Source: Saprospiraceae bacterium (GTDB lineage: Bacteria; Bacteroidota; Bacteroidia; Chitinophagales; Saprospiraceae). Taken from it: a stretch of 6,390 nt of DNA. Shown piece by piece: positions 5,213 through 6,390 of the stretch. Numbering within the stretch: the stretch's first letter is position 1; each line of letters starts with the position of its first letter. The notes beneath the pieces are model-generated. The model searched no databases. It worked only from the letters and a program-made list of their open reading frames with translations, and was not told the DNA's origin. The position numbers and the translations under genes are program-made. The stretch is from positions 1-6,390 of the forward strand of contig JAHDBK010000223.1 in NCBI GenBank assembly GCA_020630455.1. The letters are read 5' to 3'.

Positions 5213-6390
5213 ATGAAAAAAGTATATATCTGTACTGCTGTAAGAACCCCAATGGGAAGTTTTGGTGGTATTTTAAAAGGCTTTTCAGCTACTGATTTAG
5301 GAAGTTTCGCAATTAAAGGAGCTTTAGAGAAAGCGGGTATAGCCGCTTCTGAAGTCAATGAAGTTTTTATGGGTAATGTTTGTTCGGCTAATCTAGGTCA
5401 AGCACCTGCTCGTCAAGCAGCTATTAAAGCGGGGATTAGCAATACCGTTCCTTGTACTACAGTAAATAAAGTATGTTCTTCAGGAATGAAGTCAGTTATG
5501 CTCGCTGCTCAAAGTATCATGTTAGGAATGAATGATGTAGTAGTAGCAGGAGGAATGGAAAGTATGAGCAATATTCCATTTTACTTACCTAAGGCAAGAT
5601 GGGGATATAAGTATGGCAATGCAACTCTAGTCGACGGTCTTCAAATGGATGGATTAACAGATGTATATAACCAACAAGCAATGGGTGTTTGTGCAGATGC
5701 AACGGCTGTTAAATTTAATATTTCAAGAGAAGCCCAAGATAATTATGCTATTCAATCATATAAAAGAGCTGCGGCTGCTACAGAATCTGGAAAATTTAAA
5801 GAAGAGATTATTCCTGTAAGTGTTCCACAACGTAAAAAAGATCCTATCGTGGTCATTGAAGATGAGGAATTTAAAAATGTAAGATTTGAAAAAATACCTG
5901 CATTAAGACCTGCATTTACAAAAGATGGTACTGTTACTGCTGCGAATGCATCTACTATTAATGATGGTGCATCTGCTTTAATTTTAGCTAGTGAAGAGAA
6001 AGTTAAAGAATTAGGACTTAAACCTGTTGCTGAAATACTATCATTTGCAGATGCAGCTCATGAACCAGAATGGTTTACGACGGCACCTACTAAAGCAGCT
6101 CCAATAGCTTTAAAAAGAGCAGGATTGAGCGTTTCGGATATTGATTTCTTTGAAGTCAATGAAGCATTTTCAGTTGTAACTATGGCATTCAATCAAGTTA
6201 TGGAACTTTCGGAAGATAAAGTAAATGTATTTGGAGGGGCAGTAGCATTAGGACATCCTTTAGGTACTTCAGGTGCTAGAATCTTAACAACTTTAAATAA
6301 CGTTCTTCATCAAGAAGATGGAGAAATCGGGCTAGCTGCAATCTGTAATGGTGGCGGTGGTGCTTCTTCATTAATTATTAAGAGATTATA
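5213..6390 (+). CDS. Acetyl-CoA C-acetyltransferase (thiolase), last base of stop cut by window edge
   Basis: A cytoplasmic thiolase that condenses two acetyl-CoA into acetoacetyl-CoA and CoA, or does the reverse cleavage (EC 2.3.1.9). The 392 readable residues contain all catalytic elements: nucleophile Cys88 (NKVCSSGMK), Asn316 (EVNEAFS), His348 (GGAVALGHPLG) and Cys378 (CNGGGGAS). The numbers almost match the Zoogloea enzyme (89, 316, 348, 378) and so does the length. Several stretches resemble the human mitochondrial enzyme ACAT1: GGMESMSN, DGLTDVYN, TVTAANAST, FADAA-x-EP. Residue 288 is Phe, aligning with ACAT1 Phe325. The reading frame ends KRL followed by TA, almost certainly a stop codon missing its third base, so the protein is probably complete. 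It has its own promoter and follows a terminator, so it is not part of the surface protein unit. Acetoacetyl-CoA thiolase is the best call; a broader 3-ketoacyl-CoA thiolase is possible, and the gene symbol (atoB, thlA or other) cannot be settled here. Confidence 0.93.
   Translation, partial: MKKVYICTAVRTPMGSFGGILKGFSATDLGSFAIKGALEKAGIAASEVNEVFMGNVCSANLGQAPARQAAIKAGISNTVPCTTVNKVCSSGMKSVMLAAQSIMLGMNDVVVAGGMESMSNIPFYLPKARWGYKYGNATLVDGLQMDGLTDVYNQQAMGVCADATAVKFNISREAQDNYAIQSYKRAAAATESGKFKEEIIPVSVPQRKKDPIVVIEDEEFKNVRFEKIPALRPAFTKDGTVTAANASTINDGASALILASEEKVKELGLKPVAEILSFADAAHEPEWFTTAPTKAAPIALKRAGLSVSDIDFFEVNEAFSVVTMAFNQVMELSEDKVNVFGGAVALGHPLGTSGARILTTLNNVLHQEDGEIGLAAICNGGGGASSLIIKRL

Noticed and set aside
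5213..6390. Thiolase considered as a truncated pseudogene because no stop codon is seen
   Set aside because: The frame is intact with all catalytic residues and reaches normal family length; the final TA at the window edge is best read as an incomplete stop codon.

Overview
The window looks like a piece of an AT-rich Bacteroidota chromosome. Three things point there: two secreted proteins ending in type IX secretion system (T9SS) type A sorting domains, promoters of the Bacteroidota form TTG-N(19-21)-TAnnTTTG, and start codons with no Shine-Dalgarno sequence. A dockerin-like/cohesin-like T9SS protein beside a giant PKD/Kazal/T9SS protein resembles what I know from Saprospiraceae-like genomes. 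That placement is an inference from domain style, not a phylogenetic result.

Layout. Bases 1-130 are noncoding and hold a good promoter (81-111) preceded by a repeated 10-bp motif. Bases 131-1210 encode a 359-residue exported protein with a pair of dockerin-like Ca2+ loops, a cohesin-like beta-sandwich and a T9SS tail. After 46 bases comes a 1234-residue exported protein (1257-4961). It contains two copies of a cysteine-rich N-terminal unit, an array of PKD/SprB-like modules that each carry four cysteines, a Kazal-like domain, a Gly/Asn linker, a further PKD module, an SdrD-B/carboxypeptidase-regulatory-like domain and a T9SS tail. A strong intrinsic terminator (4984-5020) closes this unit. 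I see neither a terminator nor a convincing promoter between the two genes, so they are probably one transcription unit.

Bases 5021-5212 are noncoding, with a perfect 26-bp palindrome and a second Bacteroidota promoter. This promoter drives a thiolase gene (5213 to the window edge) that lacks only the last base of its probable stop codon. The thiolase is a cytoplasmic acetyl-CoA C-acetyltransferase, functionally unrelated to the surface proteins.

How the parts fit: the two T9SS proteins are probably exported together and displayed on, or released from, the cell surface. The large one looks like a disulfide-stiffened rod carrying a protease-inhibitor-like head; the small one has a Ca2+-dependent module that could mediate attachment or assembly. 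No partner, ligand or phenotype can be read from the sequence. The most distinctive feature is the strictly conserved cysteine register: 10 cysteines at almost identical spacing in the N-terminal duplicate, and four per module over nine modules.
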